A DNA stretch of 24,604 nt from contig CAZDQL010000095.1 of assembly GCA_964507325.1 (NCBI GenBank), forward strand, positions 1-24,604, read 5' to 3'. Position 1 is the stretch's first letter; each line of letters begins with the position of its first letter. The stretch comes from CAZDQL01 sp964507325 (lineage in GTDB: Bacteria > Planctomycetota > UBA1135 > GCA-002686595). Shown here piece after piece: positions 16,358-24,300 of this stretch. Position numbers and translations under genes: made by a program. The notes beneath the pieces were generated by a model. The model was given only the letters and a program-made list of their open reading frames with translations. It ran no database searches and was not told where the DNA came from.

Positions 16358-16363
16358 ATTGTA
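16358..16363 (-). promoter_or_regulatory. Putative -10 element (TACAAT) for URO-D copy 2
   Basis: The minus strand reads GTGGC-TACAAT, 26 nt before the TTG start at 16331, which would give a leader of about 20 nt containing the GAGGG ribosome site. No good -35 hexamer is visible. It lies in the 124-bp gap after the histidine kinase gene, so URO-D copy 2 may be transcribed separately from the signalling genes. Confidence 0.35.
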
Positions 16364-16455
16364 GCCACGTGCCGGAGTCGGGAGCGAGAGCGCCGAGTCA
16401 CACTCCGCAATGGGCAGGCCACGGACCTACGAGCGCGAATCCGATTCCGAGTGGA

Positions 16456-18597
16456 TCAACCCGCCTTGGCGTTTCTGCCGAGCCAGCTGGAGAGCTTGCG
16501 GCCGAGACACTCGGGTGTGATGGGCTTGCTCAGGTAGTCATCCATCCCTGCGTCCAGACAGCGATCCCGATCACCGATCAACGCGTTGGCCGTCAGAGCG
16601 ATCACCGGGACGTGCCGGCCATCGTCCTCCAGAGCCCGAATCTGACGAGTGGCCTCGTAGCCATCCACCTCGGGCATCTGGCAGTCCATCAATACCAGGT
16701 CGTAGGGGAGCTGACGAACGGACTCTACTGCTTCGCGACCGTTGGCGACCAGGTCGACGATGTATCCGAACCTCTCCAGCATGCGGGCAGCAACGCGTTG
16801 ATTGATGACGTTGTCCTCGGCGAGGAGTATCCGCCAGGGGCTGCGACCCACCCGGTGTTCCCCACTGATCCCTGCGTACGGTTCGTCGGAGCTCACAGCC
16901 CATTCTGCCGTGCGACCATGGACGAGCTCCTGGATGCAGCGCAGGAGATGCTGCTCGCGAATCGGCTTGGCCAGGTAGCTGTCGAAGCCAATATCGATGG
17001 CCTGCTCCCGAACGTCGGGCCTGGGTCCGGAGGTGAGGAGAGCGATGCGAAGATCGGCGCCCCCTTCCAGTGCTCGGAGGGTCCCGGCCAGCTCCATTCC
17101 ATCGACGCCGGGCATGTGGTGATCGAGCACCGCGACCTCGAAGGGATCACCAGTGGCCTGAGCGCGCAGGTTCAGCTCGATCGCTTCCGCGGCGCAGCTC
17201 GCCTGCGACACCCTCATGCCCCAAGAGCTGAGCATGTCGTTCAGAATGGTCCTGTTCAGCTCCAAGTCGTCGACGATCAGGACGTGCACGCCCGTCAAGT
17301 CCTCGGGCGCCTCCGCAACCCACTCGGGGAGGTCGTCTACCGCCCGTAGGGGCAAGGTGAACCAGAACCGGCTGCCAATGCCTGGCCCGCTCTCGACGGC
17401 GATCGATCCCCCCATCGCGGTCACCAGCTTCTTGCAGATCGCGAGTCCGAGTCCCGTGCCCCCATACTCCCGAGTCGTGGAGCTGTCCGCCTGGGTGAAG
17501 GACTCGAAGAGCCTCTTCTGCGCGGTTACGGGGATGCCGATCCCCGTGTCCAGGACGTCGAAGCGAATGTCGGTCCGGTCACCATCCCGTTGCTCGACAT
17601 TGACGTTCACCGTAATCGACCCAGACGAGGTGAACTTCGCGGCGTTGCTCATCAGGTTCGTGAGCACCTGCCTGATCCTGGATGGATCGCCACGCAGCCT
17701 TCGAGGCAAGTCGGGATCGAACAGGAGGAACAGCTCTCGCTCTGGAGTCGCCGCTCGATCGCCGAGTAGCTCCACCGTCTCTTCCACGAGTAGGTGGGGA
17801 TCGAACTCGAGCTCCTCCAGATCCACGTGACCGGCCTCGAACTTCGAGTAGTCGAGGATGTCATTGATCAGATTCAGCAAGGCCTCCCCAGAGGTCCGGG
17901 TGATCTCGACGTATTCCCTCTGCTCCGCATTCAGGCCCGTGTCGAGCAGAAGCCCGGTGATGCCGATGACGGCATTCATCGGCGTGCGGATCTCGTGGCT
18001 CATCGTGGCCAGGAACTGGGCCTTCGCCTGCGCGGCCACCTCGGCCTGCTCCTTGGCCTCGAGGAGCTCGCGCTCCGCCTGCTTCCGATCCGTGATGTTG
18101 CGAATGATCGCCAGGATGCGATCACTGGCGAGCATCAGCAGGCGGGCTTCGTAGGCCCGACGGTCTTCGCGGACGTCCAGCTGGTATTCGATCGATACGA
18201 GCTGCTTGGTGGTGCGGACCCGATCCAGAGCATCCAGGAAGAGCTTGCGCACCTCGGGATCGGGGATGTCCTGAATCCTCGCACCGCGCAGCTGATCAGC
18301 CTCCATGTACAGGTCTTCCGCATCCCCGGCCAAGGTGTTGGCGATGCAGTTGTCGGCGTCGATCCAGAGGAAGAGGTCGGGGAAGGCGGCGAAGACCGCG
18401 CGCATCTGGGAGTTGGCCTGGAGGAGCTCCCGCGAGCTGAGCTCCAGGGTTCTCTCCAGCATCAGGCGGTCCTCGTCGAGGCCCCGATAGGCCATATCGA
18501 CGGCCCTGAGGAACTTCTCCCACGCCTCACCGGAGGGTGGTTCGGAGCCGAACACCCTCCTCAGTTGGCGCTCGAGGAGGCGATGACGCTCGGGCAT
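16456..18597 (-). CDS. Soluble hybrid histidine kinase: PAS-like, HisKA, HATPase, two receiver domains
   Basis: 713 residues with no membrane segment. An N-terminal coiled region (1-65) leads to a PAS-like domain (about 66-170) ending IIRNITDRKQAEREL. HisKA follows with phospho-acceptor His201 in MSHEIRTPMN. The HATPase has Asn318 in the N box, Asp350 in DTGIGIP, and GGTGLGL (379-385) in the G2 box. Receiver 1 (about 437-555) has Asp443/Asp444, phospho-acceptor Asp492 and Lys544. Receiver 2 (about 588-705) has Asp595, phospho-acceptor Asp638, Thr669 and Lys691. All catalytic residues are intact, and no Hpt or DNA-binding domain is attached, so phosphate must pass to a partner elsewhere. The ATG lies one base after the FIST gene stop, with no strong ribosome site of its own; translational coupling and a joint function are therefore likely, with FIST as the probable input. 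Confidence 0.95.
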   Translation of the reverse strand: MPERHRLLERQLRRVFGSEPPSGEAWEKFLRAVDMAYRGLDEDRLMLERTLELSSRELLQANSQMRAVFAAFPDLFLWIDADNCIANTLAGDAEDLYMEADQLRGARIQDIPDPEVRKLFLDALDRVRTTKQLVSIEYQLDVREDRRAYEARLLMLASDRILAIIRNITDRKQAERELLEAKEQAEVAAQAKAQFLATMSHEIRTPMNAVIGITGLLLDTGLNAEQREYVEITRTSGEALLNLINDILDYSKFEAGHVDLEELEFDPHLLVEETVELLGDRAATPERELFLLFDPDLPRRLRGDPSRIRQVLTNLMSNAAKFTSSGSITVNVNVEQRDGDRTDIRFDVLDTGIGIPVTAQKRLFESFTQADSSTTREYGGTGLGLAICKKLVTAMGGSIAVESGPGIGSRFWFTLPLRAVDDLPEWVAEAPEDLTGVHVLIVDDLELNRTILNDMLSSWGMRVSQASCAAEAIELNLRAQATGDPFEVAVLDHHMPGVDGMELAGTLRALEGGADLRIALLTSGPRPDVREQAIDIGFDSYLAKPIREQHLLRCIQELVHGRTAEWAVSSDEPYAGISGEHRVGRSPWRILLAEDNVINQRVAARMLERFGYIVDLVANGREAVESVRQLPYDLVLMDCQMPEVDGYEATRQIRALEDDGRHVPVIALTANALIGDRDRCLDAGMDDYLSKPITPECLGRKLSSWLGRNAKAG

Positions 18598-18598
18598 C

Positions 18599-19738
18599 CT
18601 AGCTATCTTCGGACAGGACGGTGATCGTCATCGTCTGGTTGTGCAGCTCGCACTTGCCGCGAGTATTGAAGGGGGAGATCTCCCCGTAGGAGTAGAAGCC
18701 CGTGAGGACGGTGCTGTCGCCCAGGACAGAACGCACGGCTTCGACTTCCTCTTCCACGCGTTGCTTCAAGACCATCTTCCTACCCACGCAGCTGATCAAG
18801 ATGGCGAGCTCAGGAGTCATCGACCCGAGAGCCTCGAAGCAACTGCGTGCCGCATCGGCGGCACCGTCGATCAGGCGCTCGAAGTTCGCCCTCATCAGCC
18901 TGGCGTAGGCCCCCTCAGGAACGTCACCTGCGAAGGTCATGGACTGGGCTTCTTCGTCGACTGCCAGAATCGTCCTCACTACCGGAGTGCTGTCGTCTCC
19001 ATCGCGCACGGTGAGCGGGAAGAGGAGCCCCGTCGCCGGCAATCCGTCGGCGTGTTCTCCAAGGTACTCCTTGTAGAGATCGAGAGCGGACTTCCCGTCG
19101 AGCTCGTAGAGGACGTTCCCATCGGAGCGGGTCACCAAGCGCTCGGGTCCGAACGGATCCCAGCCACCCAGCGAGGCATAGCCGACGTTCAGGTTCGCGC
19201 CGTACAGGCCGAGAGCCACGACCTTGTGGGGATCGATGCTCTGGCCGCACACCACCAGGGTCTCCTCGAATCGACCACCATCCCCGGAGAGGGCGCCGGT
19301 GACGGTGACGTCGTCCGGCAACTCCGCCGTGAGCCCTTTCACGAGCTCACTGCCGTTGACGACCAGGCCATCGGAGAGCACGAAGACGTGGACGAGCCCA
19401 TCCTGCTTCAGGGTCTGTCCCAGCTTCGCGCCGGCTGCACGGCTATCGGTGCGCTCGTCGATGCCCGTCTCTACGAGTGAGATCTGCGTGTCGTCGAACT
19501 GGACGGCGGTCGCCACGAGGGTTTCGTCGCTGACTTGCACGTCATGGATCTCACCCGCGGTGGAGCAGCCGAGGATCACCGCATCCGGCCACCGGGAGCG
19601 GAGGTCGTTCATCGCTTGCTCCGATTGGAGCGCGTTCGATCCGCCGAAGAGTAGGACTAGCTGGGGGGAGCAGTCGTCACCATCGAAGCCGTCGTTCCAC
19701 GAGCCGGATTGAGTCCACTGAGCTTGAGAGACCTTCAT
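18599..19738 (-). CDS. FIST domain sensory protein
   Basis: 379 residues from ATG 19738, which has AGAGG at 7-nt spacing; a GTG six bases further upstream is in frame but too close to that site. FIST_N (about 25-210) contains LGCSTAGEI (57-64) and VTGALSGDGGRF. FIST_C (about 215-370) contains GWDPFGPERLVTRSDGNVLY just before it, then LAILISCVGRKMVLKQR (311-327), GFYSYGEISPF (347-357) and CELHNQTMTI. No signal peptide or membrane helix is seen, so it should be cytoplasmic. The family is predicted to bind small ligands, possibly amino acids, and is commonly found with histidine kinases or chemoreceptors. Here the hybrid kinase follows immediately (TAG, one base, ATG), which makes it the likely signalling partner. 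Confidence 0.93.
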   Translation of the reverse strand: MKVSQAQWTQSGSWNDGFDGDDCSPQLVLLFGGSNALQSEQAMNDLRSRWPDAVILGCSTAGEIHDVQVSDETLVATAVQFDDTQISLVETGIDERTDSRAAGAKLGQTLKQDGLVHVFVLSDGLVVNGSELVKGLTAELPDDVTVTGALSGDGGRFEETLVVCGQSIDPHKVVALGLYGANLNVGYASLGGWDPFGPERLVTRSDGNVLYELDGKSALDLYKEYLGEHADGLPATGLLFPLTVRDGDDSTPVVRTILAVDEEAQSMTFAGDVPEGAYARLMRANFERLIDGAADAARSCFEALGSMTPELAILISCVGRKMVLKQRVEEEVEAVRSVLGDSTVLTGFYSYGEISPFNTRGKCELHNQTMTITVLSEDS

Positions 19739-19828
19739 CGTCACACCTCTGCTGGTACTGGGGACATACCCAGGTCATGTTCGACGACCGCAGGCCCGGA
19801 CTTGAGCGCAGGCCGGAAGAGTGGTCAG

Positions 19829-19899
19829 CCCCGGCGGTGGGGTGCTCCAGGCCGAGCATCGGGAGTGGGGATCGGGCGCCCTGGTGCCGTCCTGGAGGC
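19829..19899 (+). repeat. Dispersed intergenic repeat, copy B
   Basis: Second copy of the repeat, in the 214-bp space between the FIST start and the small anchored protein's stop. It begins CCCCGGCGGTGGGGTGCTCC and ends GGCGCCCTGGTGCCGTCCTG-GAG. The interval from CCCCG to GGCGCCC is 46 nt, identical to copy A. CTCCAGG (19845-19851) and CCTGGAG (19891-19897) form a perfect 7-bp inverted repeat enclosing the element. Remaining bases of the intergenic space show no gene. Confidence 0.7.
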
Positions 19900-19952
19900 G
19901 TCACGCGGTCATGGGGGAGACCCGGAGGCTCCACCACGGGGGCCTTCGCCGT

Positions 19953-20348
19953 CTAGTCTGCCGGCGAGAGCGAGAGCGTCTTCCCCGACACCTTGCCGAT
20001 GAGCATGAACTGAGGCTCACCGTCCTGCCCGATCTCCACTCGGATGCGGGCTGACGAATCATCCTCGTCCGTCATCTCCAGGACCGGCCGCTGGTACGCG
20101 TGGCCGCGGAAGCCGCCGCCCTTGCCCCGCATGCTGAACTGCGGCCCCTCCTCCGTCACGAAGAAGAAGAAGCCGCTGCCCGCAGCGTTCTCGATCCGGA
20201 GGCGACTGGCCGAGACCTGGTCTGCGGAGAGCGACTCCAGCTCGAGCTCCGTGGCGAACACCGATAGGTACCCGAACGCGCCGAAGACGCCTGCCAGCAA
20301 GCCGACTACCGCCGCCAGCAACACCAGGACTACATCTCGCTTCGCCAT
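19953..20348 (-). CDS. Small membrane-anchored protein of unknown function
   Basis: 131 residues from ATG 20348, preceded by AGGGG. A basic start (MAKRD) and a helix at about 6-30 (VVLVLLAAVVGLLAGVFG) form an uncleaved signal anchor, placing about 100 residues outside the cytoplasm. The exported part is built of short beta-like repeats, ESLSADQVSASRLRIENAAG then GFFFFVTEEGPQFSM and ARIRVEIGQDGEPQFMLIGK. This pattern of hydrophobic/charged strands joined by turns recalls small secreted proteins with repeated xLR-E-x-xG strands. No enzyme motif is visible and I do not recognise the family. It sits 117 bp downstream of the sigma-factor fusion gene on the same strand, so it may share its transcript. 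Confidence 0.75.
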   Translation of the reverse strand: MAKRDVVLVLLAAVVGLLAGVFGAFGYLSVFATELELESLSADQVSASRLRIENAAGSGFFFFVTEEGPQFSMRGKGGGFRGHAYQRPVLEMTDEDDSSARIRVEIGQDGEPQFMLIGKVSGKTLSLSPAD

Positions 20349-20465
20349 GGATGCCCCTTGGGTTGGGTGAGAGATCGCATCGTACCTGCTCGCTGCACGT
20401 GAACCGATCGGAACCGGAGAACCCCAGGCGATCGAACGTGCCGGTACTGGCGCGTTCAGGCCCTC

Positions 20466-23117
20466 TCAGTCAAAGACGACCTCGACCGTCTCACCCGCTC
20501 TCACCGCGACGCTGCGCTCCTGTCCGTCGATCTTCACCCAGTAGTGGCCAGGCACCAGATTGGGGACCACGTCGCTGGGAGCCAGGTTCGAGAGACTCCC
20601 GCGTGAAGCTCCACAACCACCACCGTCAGGTGCGTAGGAGACGAAGCTCGTCTCGAGCACGGAACCTCCACTGTCGCTGATCTCGCACGGGACACTCGCC
20701 CATCCGCCGCTTCCATTGCGCTTGCCGACGCGCAGGCGTCCGCCCGCCTCGAGTCGGAGGTGGACCGTTGCCTGGCCATCCGAGAGGAGATCCACCTCGG
20801 CCGATGCGTCGAGCAAGTAGGAGGCCCGTTGGCCAGGCCACCGGCCTGGGTAGGCCAGTACCACGACAGGCCCCGGTGAGAGGCCATCGAGGAGCAAGCT
20901 ACCCCCGGAGAGCTCGACCGTGTAGAAGTCTCCACCGCCGACCAAACCCAGATCGGCTCGCGCGGGACCGTGTTCGAGAGAGGCCACGTGCACGATGAAC
21001 GGCGTACCCTCCGGCGGGAGGTCTCCGCTCAATCCGAGTCGCAGACTGGCACTTCGATCGAGAGCGGGGACAGCGAAGTGGATCTCCTCACGACTCCCGG
21101 CCGGTGGTGCGTACAGCTCGTGCCGCAGCGGCTCCAGACCTTCGAGCTCGAGCTGGAAGGCCAGAGGTTCACCCGCGTCGAAGACGAATTCGCGTTCGGC
21201 TTCGCCGGTCAGCTCCCCGCCGAAGCAGTCGCTGCGCTCCGGCTGGAGCCCGGGCCGTTCCAGGACGAGAGTAGCCGCGAGCGGAGCAGCCGCTGGATCC
21301 TCCAGAGCGAGCCGCACGGCAACCCGCGACCAGCCCAGCTCGATGGGGACGCCCCAATTGGGCACCGCCAGGGGCAGAGGCTCGCGACTCATCCGACCAT
21401 GGCCCTGATCGAAGCCATGCAAGTGCATCAGGTAGTGGCCTGGTACCAGACCCTCGACGAGAAAGGCCCCAGAGGTTTCGGCCACACGATCGGCGGCGTG
21501 CCTCTCGACGCAACCATTCGTCCAAACGATGCTGCCCGGCGAGGGGCCCACGTTCATCCAGTCCCAATGCAGAATCACCCCTTCGATGTCTCGTTGCAGG
21601 GTGAAGGAGACCGGGTAGGGAGGTGTCTCACCCCCGACCGTGAACCTGCCGTCGAGTACGGCTCCCTGCTGGAGGACGAGCGTTCCGGCGTCGTGCACCG
21701 GAGAGGCCAGGGTCGAGAGAAAGCGTTGCCAGGCGGGTTGTAGATCCTGGTGGGCGGCGACGATCAGGTAGTCACCCTCCCCAGGCAGCTCCGCGGAGAA
21801 GCAGCCGTTGGCGTCCGAATCCGTCTCCAGCAGAATCTCTGCGTCGAGCCGCTCCCCTGCGAAGCGCCAGATTCCGATGCGTGCCGCCAAGGCTGCTCCG
21901 CTCGAGTCACGAGTCTCGCCGACGACCCGAGCACCGGCGACGAGGACGAGAGTCGCTTCCACGGGCGCCGGCGACCGGTGGGCTGCGGCGCTCACCAGCG
22001 GGAGGGCGACGGTCTCGGTCTGCGCCCGCAGGCCTGGGTGCCTCGCCTCGATGACGAGGGCGGCCAGGGGGCGGTCCGCGACCAGCAGGCGGTCCAGAAC
22101 GATCCGAGAGCGCTCGTTCAGATTGCAGTCTGCGCTCACCGTCTCTTGACCAGCGAAGGGATCGCCATCCGGACGGGCGCGGACGGTTACCTCGACCGGC
22201 TCGTCGAGTGCGGGGCCTCGAACGTCGAGCCACAGGATCCAAGCGAGCGCAGGATCGGCGACTGCCTGCAGCGGTTCCTGCTCGACGACGATCGCCTGGC
22301 GCTCAGTGCTTTCGACGGCTGGCGCAGTGAGCACCTCCGCACTCGCCGTGGCATTGGGCTGCACCGCAGGGACGACGACCTGCGCCTCCGTGGGTGCTGT
22401 CCCCCTCTCGACCCCGTTCACGGTCCACAGCCATCCGCAGAGAGCCGCCATGAGCACGCAACCGACCACGACCTTCTTCATGACGAGCATTCCCCACACG
22501 GTCTCCGCGAGCGCGCTGACGGACAGGAGTCCTCCTCCGGTGGCGAGAGACGCTTTCCCGACGGTGAGCTGCCCGAGGGGAGCGAGAGCGAGCGTCCACC
22601 CGCGGCGACCACCGCTGTAGTCGCGATCGAGGGCGGTGCGCAGCTCGGCGAGCGCGCGGCGCAGGCGCGTCTTCACCGTCTCGTGCGGCACGCCCTGCTC
22701 CCGCGCTATGGCCGCGATCGTTCGGCCCTCGAAGTAGCGCAGAAAGACCACCGTGCGGTAGCTCCTGCGTAGACCACGCACGGCGTCGGTCAGGTGCCGC
22801 GAGATCTCCAGACGCTCGACCACCTCTTCATCGGAGGGGAGAGCTTCCGGCCGTGCCGCCGCACGCTCGCGTTCGTCGCGACGCCAGCGATCCCGTCCCA
22901 TGTTGAAGGACCGATTGCGCACGACGCGCGCCAGCCACGGCCGCAGCCCCGTGGCCCTGCGCGGCGGATGCTCGAGTGCGGCGACGAAGGCGTCGTGCAC
23001 CACATCCTCGGCGCGGTCGGCGTCACCGACGAGGCTGCGCGCGAGCCGACACAGGAAGGCGCGGTGCTCCGAGAATTCCTCGGGGCGCATCGACCTCGGT
23101 GTCGCGGGCTCTCGCAT
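20466..23117 (-). CDS. ECF-type sigma factor fused to a membrane helix and extracytoplasmic carboxypeptidase-regulatory-like domains
   Basis: 883 residues from ATG 23117. Residues 15-80 are sigma region 2 (RSLVGDADRAEDVVHDAFVA; RPWLARVVRNRSFNMGRD). Residues 105-163 are region 4, with the helix-turn-helix IAAIAREQGVPHETVKTRLR. After a linker, KK at 214-215 precedes a transmembrane helix (VVVGCVLMAALCGWLWTV, about 216-233), which would leave the N-terminus in the cytoplasm and the remaining ~650 residues outside. That part contains Ig-like carboxypeptidase-regulatory modules, clearest at about 395-455 (TRDSSGAAL ... LPGEGDYLIVAA), at 485-568 (VEGLVPGHYLMHLHG) and at the C-terminus (NLVPGHYWVKIDG). 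It is an intact single frame. The usual separate anti-sigma gene is absent; the tether itself may hold the sigma domains at the membrane. How it would be released or act in place is unknown. Confidence 0.9.
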   Translation of the reverse strand: MREPATPRSMRPEEFSEHRAFLCRLARSLVGDADRAEDVVHDAFVAALEHPPRRATGLRPWLARVVRNRSFNMGRDRWRRDERERAAARPEALPSDEEVVERLEISRHLTDAVRGLRRSYRTVVFLRYFEGRTIAAIAREQGVPHETVKTRLRRALAELRTALDRDYSGGRRGWTLALAPLGQLTVGKASLATGGGLLSVSALAETVWGMLVMKKVVVGCVLMAALCGWLWTVNGVERGTAPTEAQVVVPAVQPNATASAEVLTAPAVESTERQAIVVEQEPLQAVADPALAWILWLDVRGPALDEPVEVTVRARPDGDPFAGQETVSADCNLNERSRIVLDRLLVADRPLAALVIEARHPGLRAQTETVALPLVSAAAHRSPAPVEATLVLVAGARVVGETRDSSGAALAARIGIWRFAGERLDAEILLETDSDANGCFSAELPGEGDYLIVAAHQDLQPAWQRFLSTLASPVHDAGTLVLQQGAVLDGRFTVGGETPPYPVSFTLQRDIEGVILHWDWMNVGPSPGSIVWTNGCVERHAADRVAETSGAFLVEGLVPGHYLMHLHGFDQGHGRMSREPLPLAVPNWGVPIELGWSRVAVRLALEDPAAAPLAATLVLERPGLQPERSDCFGGELTGEAEREFVFDAGEPLAFQLELEGLEPLRHELYAPPAGSREEIHFAVPALDRSASLRLGLSGDLPPEGTPFIVHVASLEHGPARADLGLVGGGDFYTVELSGGSLLLDGLSPGPVVVLAYPGRWPGQRASYLLDASAEVDLLSDGQATVHLRLEAGGRLRVGKRNGSGGWASVPCEISDSGGSVLETSFVSYAPDGGGCGASRGSLSNLAPSDVVPNLVPGHYWVKIDGQERSVAVRAGETVEVVFD

Positions 23118-23121
23118 GATT

Positions 23122-23153
23122 CCGGAGGGACTCCGGTGGGATGGGCTCCCACC
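23122..23153 (-). promoter_or_regulatory. Paired inverted repeats in the sigma-factor gene leader
   Basis: Immediately upstream of the sigma start codon lie two perfect inverted repeats. CCGGAG-GGA-CTCCGG (23122-23136) and GGTGGGA-TGGGC-TCCCACC (23135-23153) share two bases, so they may form alternatively. The first covers the position where a ribosome site for ATG 23117 should lie. They could hide the ribosome site, act as an operator, or be chance in GC-rich DNA. The remaining leader up to the repeat at 23266 has no gene. Confidence 0.4.
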
Positions 23154-23265
23154 ACCTGGGACTACACCGCGGGCGGCCGCGGGGGTTCAGGATTCCCGCG
23201 AAATGGCTCAGCGTATGGCCGCTACCGGCGGCCCATCAGCCTCGAGGGGGCGCAAGGCAGGACAG

Positions 23266-23338
23266 CCCCGACCGTGGCGTGCGCCAGTGGGAGCAGCGAG
23301 CTGAGAGCAGGCGCCCTGGTGCTGTTCTGGAGTGGGGA
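23266..23338 (+). repeat. Dispersed intergenic repeat, copy C
   Basis: Third and most diverged copy, between the metallopeptidase stop and the sigma-factor start. It reads CCCCGACCGTGGCGTGCGCC at its left end and GGCGCCCTGGTGCTGTTCTG-GAG at its right, with 44 nt from CCCCG to GGCGCCC (46 in the other two). The pairing CTCCAG/CTGGAG is weakened to CGCCAG (23282-23287) with CTGGAG (23327-23332). It has the same orientation as copies A and B. Confidence 0.65.
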
Positions 23339-23364
23339 AGGGAGATGCAGGCTTTCGAGGAGCT

Positions 23365-24174
23365 CTATTCCCCCTGTCCGAAATGGGCCAACATCCTCCG
23401 CTCGACCTCACTCCAGCAGCCTTCCCTGGATACAGAGTGGATCGCAGCGATCTGCGCCTCCAATTCACGATGAGAATGGCGCCTGGCAAGCAGCCGTCCA
23501 AGCAGATCCGGATGGACCTCATCGAGGTAGCGCGTCATCCAATACCCTCTTACATAGAGGTGCACCATGGCTGCTTGCCTGTTCACACGCAGCTTCTGCT
23601 GCGCGGTGGCCTCCACCCGACCCCGATTCTCCTCGAGAATGCACAGAGTGTCCTGTCGAACGGTCTGTCTTCCCATGCAGCGATCGACGGCCACCATGGC
23701 CAGGCCTTCCTTGAGCCAAGTGGGCAACTCGAGGTGTGTGGTCAAAGCATGAGTCAACTCGTGACAGAGGATCCCTTGCGCCTTGCGCTGGATGTCCTCC
23801 TCCTTGATGAACACCCGCTCGCCGATGCTGCCGTCGCTCAGTCGTAGAACCCTGGTGGACTTCACCCCTACGGTTCGCCGCTTCCCGAACTTCTGCTCCC
23901 ATCCCCCGATATAGGGCCACATCTGCCTCACCTTGAAGATCCAAAGGGGTGCGAGCAGGACCAACAGGATCCTCCACGACCAGGGAGGGGCCGTGAACAT
24001 GAAGCGCTGCCAGGAGGTTATGATGTAGACGTGGCAGTCCTGCGGAACCTCGAGGTCCCAGCGCTCCTGCAGCAGCGCCAGCGTCTCTTCGATGGCTCGG
24101 CGGAAGAGACCGACCTCCTCCGGCCCTTCCCCTGCATGGTGCAGGGTGAGGGCGTTGACCGCTAAGCTCTGCAT
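23365..24174 (-). CDS. Gluzincin-type zinc metallopeptidase with one membrane segment (peptidase MA-like)
   Basis: 269 residues from ATG 24174, with a GGGATCGGGGG purine-rich stretch upstream. The zinc site is His138-Glu139-Leu-Thr-His142 (ILCHELTHALTTH), followed 14 residues later by Glu156 in LPTWLKEGLAM. The HExxH plus E-G-x-A arrangement is typical of peptidase MA/gluzincin families. A hydrophobic stretch, WRILLVLLAPLWIF (67-80), lies upstream of the catalytic domain and could anchor it or pack as a helix; no cleavable signal peptide is apparent. The C-terminal part (after about 170) is helical. It lies 247 bp upstream of the sigma-factor gene on the same strand. Substrate unknown; the annotation is by motif only. 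Confidence 0.75.
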   Translation of the reverse strand: MQSLAVNALTLHHAGEGPEEVGLFRRAIEETLALLQERWDLEVPQDCHVYIITSWQRFMFTAPPWSWRILLVLLAPLWIFKVRQMWPYIGGWEQKFGKRRTVGVKSTRVLRLSDGSIGERVFIKEEDIQRKAQGILCHELTHALTTHLELPTWLKEGLAMVAVDRCMGRQTVRQDTLCILEENRGRVEATAQQKLRVNRQAAMVHLYVRGYWMTRYLDEVHPDLLGRLLARRHSHRELEAQIAAIHSVSREGCWSEVERRMLAHFGQGE

Positions 24175-24192
24175 CCCCCGATCCCGAGAGCT

Positions 24193-24300
24193 TCAATCAA
24201 CCGGCAGTTCCTCCCAGGTGGCGAAGCTCACCCAGCGCCCCTGATCCGGGACGCTCGTACTCGCGTACGCCGTTTGGATCCATGAGCGCCATACTACAGG
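24193..24300 (-). pseudogene. Possible frameshifted small open frame upstream of the metallopeptidase
   Basis: One minus-strand frame ends DQGRWVSFATWEELPVD with a TGA at 24193-24195, 18 bp before the metallopeptidase start. Its upstream sequence degenerates. The adjacent frame reads MALMDPNGVREYERP from ATG 24291, and joining the two at about 24244 would give a natural-looking short protein. This could be a sequencing error or a decayed gene end. I do not recognise it. Confidence 0.2.
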
